Source: Lachnospiraceae bacterium oral taxon 096
GTDB taxonomy: Bacteria > Bacillota > Clostridia > Lachnospirales > Lachnospiraceae
DNA length: 64,000 bases
Direction: 5' to 3'
Assembly: GCA_018141845.1 (NCBI GenBank)
Contig: CP073340.1
Span: forward strand, 1 to 64,000
The translations under genes were made by a program, and so were the position numbers. Positions 11,704 through 21,532 of this stretch are shown piece after piece; the first letter of the stretch is position 1, and every line of letters starts with the position of its first letter. A model generated the notes under the pieces. It did no database searches. It worked only from the letters and a program-made list of their open reading frames with translations, and had not been told where the DNA came from.

Positions 11704-14040
11704 TTATGGAAAGTGTAAGACAAGATTTCCACTCTTATCTATCACCAGTTCTCCCAAAAGCAAATTCCTCATCATTCGTATCTTAATTTGCTTTTTCATC
11801 TTCAAAAAGGATTGATACGCCTCCACATGATAGTCACTCAATGCATTGTGCTGTGCCACTCTTCGACCACTGAGAGCATCTCTTAGCTGAGATAAGTAAT
11901 CTGCCTGCTCAATCCATGAATCATCAATGGCACGCAAGGACATATATTGAAAAAATGTCCGCACACTATCATCACTTCCCAATAGTTGCAACTTTCTCTT
12001 TAATTGCAATTTCGCCAATTCTAAGAGATAATACTTTATCTGCTTCGCATCTTTTATCCCCTTGGGCAAACCTGCAAAGCGATACAAGATATTTTCCATC
12101 ACAAATCGACTCACCGCATCTTCCGTCATCGGTTGATGTTCCCTCAAAAAACGATCAATAATTTCGCTCTCCATTTTCAAACAATCTCGAAGGGAGTAGG
12201 TCATTTTTGTAATAATCTCATTTCGCTTTTTATAGATATAATTTCTCTGTATCTGTATGGATAGACCAAAGTCCGTTGTCGTCATACGCACAGTCTTTGA
12301 CTTTTCTTCAGCAATTCGTTGTGCATCTCGAATTGCTCTTCCTATTTTCTTTTTTACACTTTCACTTGCTGGTTGTTCTTTTCGTCGAAATTCCTCAAGC
12401 CAAGTAGCTCCATACTCTCGCACGACTTTGTCATCTGGACAGACATAAAAACAAGTTCTGCCAGGATCCCCCTGGCGACCTGACCGCCCTCTGGCCTGTC
12501 TTTCTAGGCGAATATTTTCCATAATTCCAATACCTAAAACAACCAAACCTCCAAGCTCTTTTGCCTTGGCATCTAATTGCACATCAATCCCTCTACCTGC
12601 AACCGAGGTCGCTACGGTCACACTGCCCGCTCGCCCAGCCTCAGCAATCACCTCTGCCTCTCTAGCGAGGCTATAGGCATTGAGTACATTGTGCGGAATA
12701 TGCTCCCTAAGTAACACTCGAGAATAGAGTTCTGAAATGGCAATCGAAGGAGTGACCACCAATACAGGCTGCCGTTTCTCATAACACTGTTCTACGCGGC
12801 GCACCGACATGGTGATCTGCTCGTGCAAGGACACACATACCACATCTTCCTCGTCCACTCGCAAAATAGGAAAATGGGATGGAATTTTTACTGTTCTGAT
12901 ATTGTATACATCAGCAAATTCCTGTGCATTTTCCATGCATGTTCCTGTCATTCCTGCAAGCTTTGGAAACATATTATAGAAATCTTGGTAGGTAATAATC
13001 CCCATCGCACGATAATCATTGGTAATCTCTACTCCTTCTTTTGCCTCAATCGCTTGGTGCTGTCCTGCCCTTAGCTTTGTGCTCTCTAGCACTCGCCCAC
13101 TTCTCTCCTCCAAAAGACAAACGGCACCATCTTGCACCACATACTCTTGATTTTGCTCAAAGAGTGTATGGGCACGAAGTGCGAGTTGCAAATGTCTGAC
13201 CAGCTCAAAATGATGTTCATCAAACAGATTGTCAATAGAAAAAAAAGTTCTTGCCTTTTCAATTCCTCGATCTGTAAAATAAACCTGCTGGTCTTCAATG
13301 CGATAGTCCATATCTGGGTCAAGACATACGATAAATCTGTCTGCCATATTGTAGAGATTGGACTGGACTTTTGGTGCACCCGATATTACCAATGGCATAG
13401 ATGCTGCATCTAATAATACCACATCTACTTCATCAATAATAACATAAAAAAACTCTCTTAAGAAACTTTGTTCTTCCGATACAGATAAATTTTGCATGAG
13501 ATAATCAAAGCCCAATGTACTACTTGTCGTATATACAATATCTGCTGCATAAATTTCTCTTTTTTCCTTTGCCTCAGATTGTTCTCCCTCTACCTCAGCA
13601 CTGCGCACTCGCACAGTCAAACCCAAAAATTCATACAGTGGACGCAAGAGCTCGGCATCCCTTTGTGCGAGGTAATCATTTTGTGTGACCAAAATGACAC
13701 TCTTTCCACTCAGTGCTCGGACATAGAGTGGCATCGAGGCACACAATGTTTTTCCTGCACCTGTCATCATCTCTGCAAACATTCCCTTGTAGAGTGCAAT
13801 CCCTCCAAGGACCTGCTCATCATAGGGAAAAAGCCCTATCGTTCTCTTTGCTGCCTCTCGAACAAGTGCAAAGGCCTCTGGCAAAATGTTCTCCTCTGAT
13901 TTCCCCCTTCTCAGCATATTCTTAAATACACTTGTCATCTGTGTCAGCTCTTCATCGCTCTTTTCCCTCATCACATCCTGCAGTGCATTGACTTTGTTCA
14001 ATATTCTATTTAATTGTCGTAGATATCTTGAATTTTTCAC
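11704..14040 (-). CDS. secA2: SecA2, accessory Sec motor ATPase
   Basis: 778 aa. Walker A is GAGKT at residues 94-98, the DEAD-type motif is IIDEVD around 201-206, and the helicase motif VI region reads QARGRSGRQGDPG. These are diagnostic of SecA. The protein is shorter than housekeeping SecA (about 830-900 aa) and lacks the C-terminal Cys-rich zinc tail, as expected for SecA2. It drives glycosylated SRRP through SecY2. The start is GTG at 14040, inside the asp3 3' end (overlap about 35 bp), with only a weak ribosome binding site, which suggests translational coupling to asp3. Confidence 0.95.
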   Translation of the reverse strand: MKNSRYLRQLNRILNKVNALQDVMREKSDEELTQMTSVFKNMLRRGKSEENILPEAFALVREAAKRTIGLFPYDEQVLGGIALYKGMFAEMMTGAGKTLCASMPLYVRALSGKSVILVTQNDYLAQRDAELLRPLYEFLGLTVRVRSAEVEGEQSEAKEKREIYAADIVYTTSSTLGFDYLMQNLSVSEEQSFLREFFYVIIDEVDVVLLDAASMPLVISGAPKVQSNLYNMADRFIVCLDPDMDYRIEDQQVYFTDRGIEKARTFFSIDNLFDEHHFELVRHLQLALRAHTLFEQNQEYVVQDGAVCLLEERSGRVLESTKLRAGQHQAIEAKEGVEITNDYRAMGIITYQDFYNMFPKLAGMTGTCMENAQEFADVYNIRTVKIPSHFPILRVDEEDVVCVSLHEQITMSVRRVEQCYEKRQPVLVVTPSIAISELYSRVLLREHIPHNVLNAYSLAREAEVIAEAGRAGSVTVATSVAGRGIDVQLDAKAKELGGLVVLGIGIMENIRLERQARGRSGRQGDPGRTCFYVCPDDKVVREYGATWLEEFRRKEQPASESVKKKIGRAIRDAQRIAEEKSKTVRMTTTDFGLSIQIQRNYIYKKRNEIITKMTYSLRDCLKMESEIIDRFLREHQPMTEDAVSRFVMENILYRFAGLPKGIKDAKQIKYYLLELAKLQLKRKLQLLGSDDSVRTFFQYMSLRAIDDSWIEQADYLSQLRDALSGRRVAQHNALSDYHVEAYQSFLKMKKQIKIRMMRNLLLGELVIDKSGNLVLHFP

Positions 14041-14755
14041 TGTCTATACTCATCCATCTTTCTGCAATTTTTTGTGATTTTGGCCCTGCTGTCAACAGCA
14101 CAAAGGAAAATTCACTGCGATAACGCTTTTTTAACCTCTCCCTCGTCCACTCTTCGATCGAAAAATCTTGATATAGAAGGGCTTCTGGCGGAACAATCAA
14201 GAGATTTGCATACTTTTCACAGCGTTCTTTTCTTGGCAATCGAATCATTCGATGCCGAATCTCTGGAATCAAAATATGCACCTTTTCTCCCAATACAGGA
14301 TTAGCAATCTCCTCAAAAATGGTTGTCTCACAGCCACGCAAAATTTCAAAATGACGAAAAAATAAATCCTTATTGCCATTTCGCACTAGCTGTGCAGAGT
14401 AACTGGAATACTCTTTTGGACAAACAAAGCTCTCTTTATCTCCAAAAATAAAATTCCCCACATTCTTTTTAAAGTTATCCATAAATTCAAAACGCAAAAT
14501 CACCCCATCCAGTGAGGCATTTTCTGGAATCCGAATGCTATAGCGACTCCCCCCACTCAGTAGTGGAAGAGACCTCTCCTGACGCACAGCCTGATAATTG
14601 TAGGCATCTTTCCAAGTATGTACAATACTTCCTGGAGCAAGCATTTGATTTTGATAAAAAATACTTCGATCTATATCCTGTGTGACCACTGAGCCATACA
14701 TCAGACTTTGATTATTCACATGATCCCATTGAACAATATAGATTACTCTTTCCAT
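14006..14755 (-). CDS. asp3: Asp3, accessory Sec system protein
   Basis: About 249 aa from the chosen ATG at 14755. That ATG overlaps the end of asp2 and has an AGAGGAG ribosome binding site; an upstream in-frame start at 14803 would lie inside asp2 and is less likely. The sequence begins MERVIYIVQWDHVNNQSLMY and contains GSRYSIRIPENASLDGVILR, a beta-rich carbohydrate-binding-like core typical of Asp3. In the family Asp3 binds Asp1, Asp2 and SecA2 and is needed for SRRP export. Gene order asp1-asp2-asp3-secA2 supports the call. Confidence 0.85.
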   Translation of the reverse strand: MERVIYIVQWDHVNNQSLMYGSVVTQDIDRSIFYQNQMLAPGSIVHTWKDAYNYQAVRQERSLPLLSGGSRYSIRIPENASLDGVILRFEFMDNFKKNVGNFIFGDKESFVCPKEYSSYSAQLVRNGNKDLFFRHFEILRGCETTIFEEIANPVLGEKVHILIPEIRHRMIRLPRKERCEKYANLLIVPPEALLYQDFSIEEWTRERLKKRYRSEFSFVLLTAGPKSQKIAERWMSIDSEKFKISTTIK

Positions 14756-16275
14756 CTTTGAAACTCCTCTTTGAGAATTCGCTGATATTGTGTAACAAAC
14801 CAAGTCACCACTGCATTCGTATTATCATTATGTCGGCCAATAATACCCTTTCCATAGACACGAAAATTTTTTCCTGTCCAGTGGCGAAGCATATCGGGAT
14901 AAGCCATTGCATCATAATCATCCTGTTGCATATAGACTGCGGCAATCTCTGTTTGTGAGAAATCTGCAACATCTAACTCTTTCCAAATCCTTTGATTCAA
15001 TCGCTTTGCTGCGGATATGGATACCTCTCCCTCCAACTTATATAACAAATCTAAGCTTGTCGGAAAGCCTTCTGGGCGCACGGTCTGCTCATTCATCGCA
15101 ATGGTTCCGATATTGAGCAGAGGCTTTCCAAGAAAAATAGCCTTCGGTTCAATCTTTCTCCCATAATACACTGCTCCAAACGACCCCATAGAAATCCCAG
15201 ACATCAGCACTTGAGAGCCATCAAAATGCAGATATTCCATTGCATCTCGAATCACTTTTTCAACATTTTCCTCATACTCTTTTGAGCCTAAGTAAAATGC
15301 ACCTCCCTCAAGCCTTGGGTCAGAAATCAATAAGAATGGACAGCCCATATTTTTTAGCATCATATAACCTTCAAATCCCTCAGCCATTCGATAACCAGAA
15401 AAATAAATATTCAGCGGTGGCTTTAAATCCATTGGATTAAAATAGCTAAGAACCTCTTCCTTGAAAGCATCTTTTGTTGAAACTCCCCCTGCAAAGAATT
15501 CCCCCGATCCATTTCGACAAGTTCTCGCATGCAAAACTCCCATACGCAATGTTCCGCTTCCCTTGGCCTGTAAGGAGATATTCACCGTTCCTCCCCTCTC
15601 ATCTCCACGAAATAACATAGGTTCCTTTGGATTGGTCGCCTCAACCGTCTGCATCACCTCATCTGTGGATCCCAGTCTGAATTTGCGAAAAATAAACTTA
15701 ACCTCTACAGATCCTTCAGTGATATATTCTGCCCAAAAGGAAAGATCTCGATATTCTTGTGCTGGCATACCAAAGCGCCAAAACATCACTGGTGTGTATT
15801 TTTCTCCAAAATTATCTACAATTTCAATGGCATTGTTTCCACGCCACACCGCAATATTTTGATATTTCTTTGCCACTTCAATATGCTTTGTTTCAATACG
15901 CAAGCTATCCACTCGGTCAAAGAATCGCCTTGGAATGGAAGTAATAAAAGACTGTAATTCATTGTTTTGCAACGGATAGGCCATCTTTGATTTAAAGAAG
16001 TCCATCACCGCAACATTCTTTTGAATGTCAGACAATAGAAATACATTTTCTGTAAAAAACAATGTCCACGCCTCTACCTTCTCAATTAACAGTGAAAGAT
16101 CCCTTGGTGTTATGAAATCTACAATTGTACATTGTATCTTCTTTACTTCCAAACTTTTCAATTTTTCTTTGGTCAACTGCCCACTCTGTATATAAACCCA
16201 GCGTACATTTCGAGGAATAATATAAACTTTGGAGAGATTTTTCATCCCCACCTGTAATACTGTTACTTCTTCCAT
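14743..16275 (-). CDS. asp2: Asp2, accessory Sec protein with serine hydrolase/acetyltransferase fold
   Basis: 510 aa, the usual family length. The nucleophile elbow is GISMG with Ser362, inside VLMSGISMGSFGAVYYG, and a candidate catalytic His lies near the C-terminus in IGRHNDNTNAVVTWF. Asp2 of S. gordonii acetylates GlcNAc on the adhesin and is also required for transport. The N-terminal half carries a carbohydrate-binding-like segment. It follows asp1 by 6 bp and overlaps asp3, so it is co-translated with its partners. The preserved Ser suggests the enzyme activity is retained, which is inference. Confidence 0.9.
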   Translation of the reverse strand: MEEVTVLQVGMKNLSKVYIIPRNVRWVYIQSGQLTKEKLKSLEVKKIQCTIVDFITPRDLSLLIEKVEAWTLFFTENVFLLSDIQKNVAVMDFFKSKMAYPLQNNELQSFITSIPRRFFDRVDSLRIETKHIEVAKKYQNIAVWRGNNAIEIVDNFGEKYTPVMFWRFGMPAQEYRDLSFWAEYITEGSVEVKFIFRKFRLGSTDEVMQTVEATNPKEPMLFRGDERGGTVNISLQAKGSGTLRMGVLHARTCRNGSGEFFAGGVSTKDAFKEEVLSYFNPMDLKPPLNIYFSGYRMAEGFEGYMMLKNMGCPFLLISDPRLEGGAFYLGSKEYEENVEKVIRDAMEYLHFDGSQVLMSGISMGSFGAVYYGRKIEPKAIFLGKPLLNIGTIAMNEQTVRPEGFPTSLDLLYKLEGEVSISAAKRLNQRIWKELDVADFSQTEIAAVYMQQDDYDAMAYPDMLRHWTGKNFRVYGKGIIGRHNDNTNAVVTWFVTQYQRILKEEFQRWKE

Positions 16276-16281
16276 TTCCTC

Positions 16282-17841
16282 TTATTTCCTCAATAGCGTT
16301 TCTATCTTTTTCACTAAACTTCCTCCAGTATATAAACGAATATCCTCCACCGCATGCACAAGAGCCTGATTCCAATTCGATAGACCATCAAGATAGTAGC
16401 AAAGTGTATCAAATAGCTCGTCTATACTGCCTAACAAAAATCCATTTTTCAAGTGACGAACATAGCGAGTTTGACTCAGATTAACTTGCGGAATGCCTGA
16501 ACTAATTGCTGCAATCTGCAGATACAACTCCGGGCTATCTCGCAAATCGACAAGCAATCGAATGTCTTCTAGATGTTGAATAACATCTTGTTCTGTCAAA
16601 TAGCGAACAACTTTTACTCGAGCTGGAACAACTTTTTCCTCATCCTGCTGTGCATTTTCTACAATGGGTGAATTTTTCGTTTCCAATGAAAAACTTGTAA
16701 TATCAAGTTCTTCTAATAACTTCTTTATTTCCTCCTCAATCTTTTCTTGCCTTCCCCAACCTGGTTCACTAAAGGCAATCACCAATTCCGCATCCAAATT
16801 TTTCTCCATATATTGCGCAATGATTTTAATAATTTCTCTCTGATTATTTAGCCCCTGTATAGGCAAAAATATTTTCTTTGCGCGTATTCTTTGACTACTT
16901 CCCAATTTTAGACGCGTATCAAAGGGTGAAATTTCTTCAATTTTTATAAATCTTTCATTCTCAACAATCTTTTCTTTTAATTCCTTTGTGTCCACAAGCA
17001 CTAGGGCTGGCGTCTTCTTATATTCCCCTTGAATGGCCATCTTAATTTGATAGATATCCGTTTGCTCCGTATTTCGCTCAGAATAACAAGAAAGTATCGT
17101 CACAATGTCCCCTGAGCCTTCCAAAAATAGTCGATTATGAAATGTGCTCGCCGAAAGCACAAGTACTCCACTGCTGCCACATTTTTTCTTTTGTTCCAGA
17201 AAATATCTCTCGATGCACTCTCTCACTAAATCTTCCATTTTCTCATATTTTTTTAATCCATCCCGCCCTTTAACGAGCACTGTTCCCTGAACCAGATCAT
17301 AGGTGCAGGTCTTTCTTCCATAAGTATTGTAAAAAATCTGCTCCACTTCCCGGCCATCTCGATAGATAATCTCCGAAGACAAAAATCCTCGGTCGTCATA
17401 GATCTGTCTGCAAACTTTCTCCTTTTGTTCGAAGCGGTCGATCCAGAGCAAATAGGACTCTGGACCAAACTCAATATTGACCACATGCACTCCATCTTGA
17501 TAACCCATAATCAAAAATTGAGTGTACACCCATTCCATATCTTCCGGCCAATCCAAATCTTCCCACATCAAAAGTCCAGGGGCATAGGAAAATACTCCCT
17601 GTATCTGGTCAAATAAAGAATAAATTCGAATTCCCGAAAGTCCCTGTCTATGCAGATAGTAGCGCAAATCAGGAATATAGCAGGACACAACCAAAGTCAC
17701 CTCTTTTTCTGCGGCACGAAACATCTTAATTTGGCTGACAATGTCATCAAATTCTCGCATACTTCGATTGGCATACCAAACCCACGAATTTCCTCTCCAT
17801 TTTCCTGTCTTTTGATAATATGAAGGTACAAAATAATACAT
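16282..17841 (-). CDS. asp1: Asp1, accessory Sec system protein
   Basis: 519 aa, matching the family length. It starts MYYFVPSYYQKTGKWRGNSW, with GNSWVWY and the central GT-B-like region characteristic of Asp1. The family resembles glycosyltransferases without activity and forms a complex with Asp2 and Asp3 that feeds SRRP to SecA2. The C-terminal part (RLLVDLRDSPELYLQIAAIS) keeps the GT-B-like pattern. Its ATG overlaps the secY2 stop (TAATG), so it is the second gene of the operon. Confidence 0.88.
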   Translation of the reverse strand: MYYFVPSYYQKTGKWRGNSWVWYANRSMREFDDIVSQIKMFRAAEKEVTLVVSCYIPDLRYYLHRQGLSGIRIYSLFDQIQGVFSYAPGLLMWEDLDWPEDMEWVYTQFLIMGYQDGVHVVNIEFGPESYLLWIDRFEQKEKVCRQIYDDRGFLSSEIIYRDGREVEQIFYNTYGRKTCTYDLVQGTVLVKGRDGLKKYEKMEDLVRECIERYFLEQKKKCGSSGVLVLSASTFHNRLFLEGSGDIVTILSCYSERNTEQTDIYQIKMAIQGEYKKTPALVLVDTKELKEKIVENERFIKIEEISPFDTRLKLGSSQRIRAKKIFLPIQGLNNQREIIKIIAQYMEKNLDAELVIAFSEPGWGRQEKIEEEIKKLLEELDITSFSLETKNSPIVENAQQDEEKVVPARVKVVRYLTEQDVIQHLEDIRLLVDLRDSPELYLQIAAISSGIPQVNLSQTRYVRHLKNGFLLGSIDELFDTLCYYLDGLSNWNQALVHAVEDIRLYTGGSLVKKIETLLRK

Positions 17842-19073
17842 TAGTCCTCTTTTCTATATCGATCAAATACATTTAACATTTTTACTTCTTCTAATAGCTG
17901 CCGAAATACTCCAACCAAAATCATCAATGACATTGGCAATCGAAAGATATCCTGTGGCAAGCCAAGTTGCATAGAGCTTTCAATAAAATTTCTCGCAAGC
18001 AATGGCAAACCACTGAGTAGAGCCATCATCAGTCCACTGATAAAACTCAACCGAAAAACTGTGGTCTTTAATGCCTTCTTGGTCTCTGTCCCCGGTCGAT
18101 ATCCTGTCAGATAGTCACCCGATTTTTGTAGTCCCTTGCTCAATTTCTCCGTATCCAGCATCACAAAGGAAAGGCTTATGCTCGTGAACAATAAAACGAA
18201 CATAAAGCAAAGAATTCCGGCCACTTTTTCCAGATTAAAATACTGTGTCAATCTCAAAATCCACAGATTGTTGGGTGAAACTTTACTTAGCAGTTGTAAA
18301 ATCATCAATGGCAACACATAAAATGACATACAATACATCAATGGCATTGTTCCCACCGGTTCAAACTTAATGGCGAGATAATCCCTACTGGCATTTTCGT
18401 TGTGAATCATCACATGGTTGATCGGATAGCGAACCTCTGCCATCTCTGCACAGAGTGTCCAAAGAATGATGCCCACACAAATCAAAGCGACTCCAAAGAC
18501 AATCAATACAAAACGCAATGCCCCACTTTCATTCCACCAATATAGAATAAAGCGCCCATAAGTCGAGCGCAAACTATCAATCAAATTGATGAGCACAACA
18601 AAGGACATTCCCCCCACACCATATTCCTTATTCTTATAGGAGAGCCAAATGACAAAATTGCTGCCCGCCATCAAGGCAAGTATTGCAAGTACCGGATAAA
18701 GATATTCTCCCCCTTGCTCAAACTTCATGCTCTGTATACTAGAAATCGAACTAAAGAGTGCAATTCCCTGTGACAGCCATCCGGCCATCAACTGTGTTCT
18801 TCTCTGCGATGTTCTTCTTCCCTCTGGGTCAGCCACGGATTGCAAAATTTGTACCACAATGGAAGCTGTCATCCAAGGCATAATACTGAGCGTAAAGAGC
18901 GTCTGCTTTGCTTGAATACCTCCAAGGATATCACCCAAAAAGGTACGAAATCCCATACTCATCTCTCTGGTCTCATGTACTACAAATGGAATAGGAATAT
19001 TCCTCCCCATAATATAGATCAACATCATCAAAAGCGTCCATAGAATGCGCCTTCTCAAAATCCCTCTCTTCAT
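17841..19073 (-). CDS. secY2: SecY2, accessory Sec translocon channel
   Basis: 410 aa, shorter than housekeeping SecY as usual for SecY2. About ten membrane segments are visible, with a plug-like segment after TM1 (GRNIPIPFVVHETREMSMGF) and the family motifs SIMPWMTASIVVQIL and TGYRPGTETKK. It forms the dedicated channel for the glycosylated adhesin. It is the first gene of the accessory Sec operon. Upstream, a -10-like TACAAT lies about 50-60 bp before the ATG, following a terminator that insulates it from cfa. Confidence 0.92.
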   Translation of the reverse strand: MKRGILRRRILWTLLMMLIYIMGRNIPIPFVVHETREMSMGFRTFLGDILGGIQAKQTLFTLSIMPWMTASIVVQILQSVADPEGRRTSQRRTQLMAGWLSQGIALFSSISSIQSMKFEQGGEYLYPVLAILALMAGSNFVIWLSYKNKEYGVGGMSFVVLINLIDSLRSTYGRFILYWWNESGALRFVLIVFGVALICVGIILWTLCAEMAEVRYPINHVMIHNENASRDYLAIKFEPVGTMPLMYCMSFYVLPLMILQLLSKVSPNNLWILRLTQYFNLEKVAGILCFMFVLLFTSISLSFVMLDTEKLSKGLQKSGDYLTGYRPGTETKKALKTTVFRLSFISGLMMALLSGLPLLARNFIESSMQLGLPQDIFRLPMSLMILVGVFRQLLEEVKMLNVFDRYRKED

Positions 19074-19142
19074 TCCTTCTTTCTTCCCCCAAGATAGAGC
19101 AAATTCTACACTCTATTTTCCCTTATTGTACCATCTTTACGC

Positions 19143-19187
19143 AAAAAAGTAAAAGAATGGAGCACACCCCACCCTTTTACTTTTTTT
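19143..19187 (-). terminator. Rho-independent terminator between cfa and secY2
   Basis: Arms AGTAAAAG (19148-19155) and CTTTTACT (19174-19181) pair perfectly, and runs of T follow on both strands, so it can act in either direction. On the minus strand it ends cfa transcription just before the accessory Sec promoter. Confidence 0.75.
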
Positions 19188-19216
19188 ATAACTTTTTCTT
19201 TCTTATTTATTAATTT

Positions 19217-20383
19217 TTAGTACCATCTGGTCATTGGCAAGTCATTATTGACACCATTGGTAAATACGATCTGATGCAAATCAATAACACCATTCCAGAA
19301 AGTTGCTGCACAGCTGCAAAGATAAAGCTCCCACATTCTGGCAAATTTCTCATCAAACATTGCCACAACCTCATCTCTATGTGCCTGGAAATTTTTATTC
19401 CAACAAAGCAGTGTCTTGTTGTAATGTCTGCGTAAACTTTCCACATCCAAAGTATAGTAATTCTGCTCGCTGGCCTCTTGAATAATCTCTCGAAGACTTG
19501 GCACTACACCACCTGGGAAGATATACTTCTTAATCCATGCATCACCTGGATATTCCTTCAATGAACTAATAAAGTGTAATACAAAGATACCACCTGGAAC
19601 AAGTACAGATTTTGCAGCCTTTAAGTACTCACCATAGTTTCCTCTTCCCACATGCTCAAGCATTCCAACACTGACAATGCGGTCAAACATCCTTCCTGTC
19701 TTTGGCAAATCTCTGTAATCTAAAAGCTGCACCTCAAGATAATCCTCAAGACCCTCTGCCTTAATTCTCTCCTCAAACTTTGCCTTTTGCTCATGGCTAA
19801 GTGTAATTCCCATTCCCTTAACCTTGTACTTCTTTGCGGCCTCAATCAACAAAAATCCCCATCCACAGCCGATATCCAATATGCTCATGCCCTCTTTTAA
19901 GTCCATCTTGTCTAAGATGCGATGCACCTTATTGCACTGAGCCTGATAGAGTGTATCTGTCTCATGAGCAAAATATCCACAAGAATAGCTCATCGTCTCG
20001 TCAAGCCACAATTTATAAAAATCATTTCCAATATCGTAGTGGGAAGATACTTCCTTTTGCTGATTTTTCTTTGACATCGAGGTAAAGATCAACTTCTTTA
20101 ACTTATTTTGGTCTGTTGAGAATTTTCCCATCTGTCCAAGAAACATATTGAGCGCCTGATAGAGATCTCCCTGAATTTGAATATCTCCATTCATATAGGC
20201 CTCACCCAATGTAATGGATGTACTCGTTAGCATATCGACAACTGAAGGTACCTTATTCACAAGGATCGAAAATGTCGGATCTCCCTCACCAATCTTATGT
20301 ACATTGCCATTGATAACCATTTCAAATGGATGTGCATCAAATTTTTGCATAAACTTAATAAATTCGTTTTCGATAAGTCCCAT
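19217..20383 (-). CDS. cfa: Cyclopropane-fatty-acyl-phospholipid synthase
   Basis: 388 aa, the usual length. The SAM-binding motif DIGCGWG is at residues 170-176. Family blocks are present: SSHYDIGNDFYKLWLD, MSYSCGYF and the catalytic-region stretch MLEHVGRGNYGEY. The enzyme methylenates cis double bonds of membrane phospholipids using S-adenosylmethionine, a stress-related membrane change. It sits alone, with an AAAGGAGA ribosome binding site before the ATG and a terminator after it. The 217 bp upstream hold its promoter, with no other feature recognised. Confidence 0.95.
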   Translation of the reverse strand: MGLIENEFIKFMQKFDAHPFEMVINGNVHKIGEGDPTFSILVNKVPSVVDMLTSTSITLGEAYMNGDIQIQGDLYQALNMFLGQMGKFSTDQNKLKKLIFTSMSKKNQQKEVSSHYDIGNDFYKLWLDETMSYSCGYFAHETDTLYQAQCNKVHRILDKMDLKEGMSILDIGCGWGFLLIEAAKKYKVKGMGITLSHEQKAKFEERIKAEGLEDYLEVQLLDYRDLPKTGRMFDRIVSVGMLEHVGRGNYGEYLKAAKSVLVPGGIFVLHFISSLKEYPGDAWIKKYIFPGGVVPSLREIIQEASEQNYYTLDVESLRRHYNKTLLCWNKNFQAHRDEVVAMFDEKFARMWELYLCSCAATFWNGVIDLHQIVFTNGVNNDLPMTRWY

Positions 20384-20601
20384 CTCTCACTTTCTCCTTT
20401 AACTTCTTTCAAATTTTAGTTCTATAATAAAAAAAAGACAATAATGGTAACCTCTCGTCGCTGAGTAGGACATCATTGCCTTCTTTCATATTACTATATT
20501 CATTATTTATACCATCTAAGGAAATCCTTAACGGATCGTATTTTATTTTAACAAAAGAATTAAAAAAGTCAATCCCTTAATTCAAAAAAATAGCCAAATT
20601 T

Positions 20602-21378
20602 TTATCCAAGTGCCACATCTAAAATCATCATCACTACAAATCCAATAGAAAAGGCCACTGTCCCCCTATTGGAGTGTTCTCCCTCTGACATCTCAGGAAT
20701 TAATTCTTCCACAACGACATACATCATTGCACCTGCGGCAAAGCTGAGCATATATGGCATAATCGGAACAACAAATCCTGCCGCAAGCAAGGTGAAAAAT
20801 CCTGCAATCGGCTCAACAATTCCCGAAAACATTCCCGCCAAAAAAGTCTGACTCTTTTTCATTCCCTCAGCACGAAGTGGCATGGAGACAATGGCTCCCT
20901 CAGGAAAGTTTTGAATGGCAATGCCAAGTGCAAGAGCAATGGCCGCCGCCGCAGTGATATTGCTTGTTCCATAGCGCCAACCGGCAAGTACAACACCAAC
21001 CGCCATTCCCTCAGGAATATTGTGGATGGTCACTGCTAAAATTAACTTCGTTGTTCTCTTTAAACCTGTCTTTGGTCCCTCCTCTACCCTGTCCATATGC
21101 ATATGTGGTGTAATTTTATCGATCAATAACAGCAATCCCACGCCAACCAAAAATCCAATACTTGCTGGAATAAATGATAATTTTCCCATCGCACTGGACT
21201 CTTCCAAAGCAGGAGAAAGTAAACTCCAAAAACTTGCCGCTACCATCACACCGGCAGCAAAGCCTGTTAAAACCTTTTGTAATTTTGGACTGATTTCATT
21301 TCTTAACAAAAAGACCATTGCTGCTCCTGCTGTTGTCCCAATAAATGGAATCAGTAGTCCCTGTATAATTGTTCCCAT
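20602..21378 (-). CDS. ZIP-family divalent metal transporter
   Basis: 258 aa from the ATG at 21378, chosen because AAAGGAGA lies about 6 bp upstream; an upstream alternative at 21417 has no such site. It has eight predicted membrane helices. TM4 carries HNIPEGMAVGVVL and TM5 carries QNFPEGAIVSMPL, the paired His/Glu metal-site motifs of ZupT/GufA-type ZIP proteins, with a short His-containing loop (PHMHMD) before TM4. It probably imports zinc or another divalent metal. It is divergent from the response regulator gene. Confidence 0.92.
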   Translation of the reverse strand: MGTIIQGLLIPFIGTTAGAAMVFLLRNEISPKLQKVLTGFAAGVMVAASFWSLLSPALEESSAMGKLSFIPASIGFLVGVGLLLLIDKITPHMHMDRVEEGPKTGLKRTTKLILAVTIHNIPEGMAVGVVLAGWRYGTSNITAAAAIALALGIAIQNFPEGAIVSMPLRAEGMKKSQTFLAGMFSGIVEPIAGFFTLLAAGFVVPIMPYMLSFAAGAMMYVVVEELIPEMSEGEHSNRGTVAFSIGFVVMMILDVALG

Positions 21379-21454
21379 TCTCGTCTCCTTTCTAAGTTTA
21401 TCATCACAATATAACATATATGAATATAGTTAGCAATACCTTACCAATGTTCTC

Positions 21455-21483
21455 TTTTCAAATTAATGGTTTTGCCTTATAAT
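21455..21483 (+). promoter_or_regulatory. Sigma-A-type promoter of the response regulator gene
   Basis: TTTTCA (21455-21460), a 17-bp spacer and a consensus TATAAT (21478-21483) stand about 50 bp before the start at 21533. A GAGAGGA ribosome binding site lies between them. Confidence 0.6.
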
Positions 21484-21532
21484 AGTATGCACAAATTGAT
21501 AATAACAGTCAAAATAGAGAGGATATAAAAGA

